Shown here one piece after another: positions 62,706 through 64,000 of a stretch of DNA of 64,000 bases. The notes beneath the pieces were generated by a model. The model was not told where the DNA came from and did not search any database. It was given only the letters and a program-made list of their open reading frames with translations. A program made the position numbers and the translations under genes. The stretch's first letter is position 1, and the number at the start of each line of letters is the position of its first letter. The stretch covers positions 14,529,385-14,593,384 of the forward strand of contig JASFXZ010000010.1 in the NCBI GenBank assembly GCA_032209605.1, written 5' to 3'. Source of the stretch: Mactromeris polynyma. Its lineage: Eukaryota > Mollusca > Bivalvia > Venerida > Mactridae.

Positions 62706-62761
62706 GTAAGTAATACGATTGGTTGTCATGGTAACGTATATCATAGGGAATTTTCGTAACC

Positions 62762-63053
62762 AGCCCCGTGCTGTTTCGTTAGAGCCCTGAACTCCCAATC
62801 AAGGGCTCATGGATTCGGGTCCTGAATATTTTTACTGAAGATGATAATTGAACCTTGACCTCTGATTCATCTGGGGAAGATTTCATATTTTTGCATACCA
62901 GACTGGGATTTCCCATGTTTACAAACAGTAACCTTCAAGTAGGATATTTCTATCCGTACTGGAAGCCAGTGAAAGATTCTTATATGTGCTTAGAAAAGGT
63001 AAGAAAGTAAGTACTTATTGGTTACCCAGGAACTCTGCCATACATAACTGAGA
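62762..63053 (+). mobile_element. SINE-like element related to the 64-bp array
   Basis: Head CGTTAGAGCCCTGAACTCCC and B-box-like ATGGATTCGGGTCC. The reverse complement of 62880-62985 matches the start of intron 21 and the 64-bp unit, including a 25-bp perfect stretch (62961-62985 against 23304-23328). The tail has TTGGTTACCCAGGAA. Confidence 0.6.
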
Positions 63054-63054
63054 T

Positions 63055-63183
63055 ACTGTTGCAGCATGGCGTGAATCAACACAACACAACATCAGAAACT
63101 GTTGCAGCATGGCGTGAATCAACACAACACAACATCAGAAACTGTTGCAGCATGGCGTGAATCAACACAACACAACATCAGAA
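63055..63183 (+). repeat. 43-bp tandem repeat, three units
   Basis: Unit ACTGTTGCAGCATGGCGTGA then ATCAACACAACACAACATCAGAA. Intron 38. Confidence 0.92.
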
Positions 63184-63186
63184 ATA

Positions 63187-64000
63187 TTACTGCCAGTTAT
63201 TTTGAGATTGCTACTCAGTTGTCTTCATCATTTATTTATCATTCTATAATTCTGTAAGATAAACATCGGTTGTGTTTTTTCTTCTCCGTTTCTGCCTTGT
63301 TTGTGTCAGACTTGGACTGCTTGCAGGGCTGGTAGTGTGATGTGAATGTAATTGGTCAATGTCCTTGCGTTTTGTTCTGTAGACATGATTTATTCTCTTG
63401 AGATCATAATTGTTACATTTTCCTGACAGCTTCGTTGTTCTGTTTTATCACTGTATTTGTTCTGTGCAGAAATTTTGTTTTAAAATTGGTCACTTTCGTG
63501 ACATGTCTTAGGGATTCACAAATTACCGAGATTGAAAACAAGTCGCAGTTTGTAAACAACACAGACACGATCGTGTGATGGTTATTGCGTACATTCCTTG
63601 CCCAAAATGTTAGGAAATTGTCTATCCAGGAAATTGTCTTTCCAACTTAGACCATATAAACATCGAGGAGCCTGTCGCTATGATATTGACAGTTGATATG
63701 GAGGCTGCTGATTGGACACATTGGAGTGAGACCCAATCAAATGTTTACATACTGTTATATTTTATAACTGTTGATGTACATATAAAAATCGAGAATTGAG
63801 CTATGACGGCTATATTTAATGCGACCATTTTGTCATTTAACATTTTAATGAAAGGCTCACACACGTCAGATTCTATCTATATTATATTACCATCTGTCAG
63901 GTTTGACTAAAGGCAAGCGACTAAAGTCATCATAGTATTGGTTCGGGAGAGTATTTTGGCTATTTTGAGAAGATGACCCATATGCTTCATATTGGGAATT
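63187..64000 (+). other. GTF3C1 intron 38, partial
   Basis: I find no exon and no clear repeat in this stretch up to the window edge. Confidence 0.5.

Overview
This is a window of animal nuclear DNA. Two protein genes are split into many short exons with GT..AG borders, and most of the rest is AT-rich intron filled with short inverted-repeat transposons (MITEs), SINE-like elements and more than a dozen tandem arrays. Both genes have clear vertebrate counterparts. The style of the interspersed repeats suggests a bivalve mollusc; this is an inference from general familiarity, not a search result.

Layout. Bases 452-4989, minus strand: five 5' coding exons of an aldehyde dehydrogenase most like ALDH8A1 (2-aminomuconic semialdehyde dehydrogenase, kynurenine pathway). 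The gene runs off the left edge before its catalytic cysteine. Bases 4990-6007: head-to-head intergenic region of about 1 kb, with two small unexplained minus-strand reading frames. Bases 6008-62705, plus strand: 38 consecutive coding exons of GTF3C1, the largest subunit of the RNA polymerase III factor TFIIIC. They join in phase into 1,840 codons with no stop; the C-terminal end lies beyond the right edge. I resolved every exon border by hand from splice consensus, phase continuity and resemblance to the human protein.

The introns hold the unusual content. Intron 21 has 51 tandem 64-bp units of constant length. Intron 30 (about 11.9 kb) has at least six arrays. Several arrays begin inside an exon and duplicate the exon end together with its 5' splice site: 17-bp units after exon 7, degenerate units after exon 17, 54-bp units at exon 22 and 44-bp units at exon 26. 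The exon 22 units keep the reading frame, so alternative donor choice could add 18-residue repeats to the protein. A separate 49-bp array deep in intron 30 also carries a consensus 5' splice site in nearly every unit. Other arrays look like amplified ends of MITEs, and MITE-in-MITE nesting gives relative ages.

The two genes are not known to act together. ALDH8A1 is a cytosolic metabolic enzyme; GTF3C1 is a nuclear DNA-binding factor that recognises the B box of tRNA-type promoters. I found no CRISPR array, phage, operon or defence system. The best candidate for something undescribed is the repeated amplification of splice-site-bearing units within one gene.
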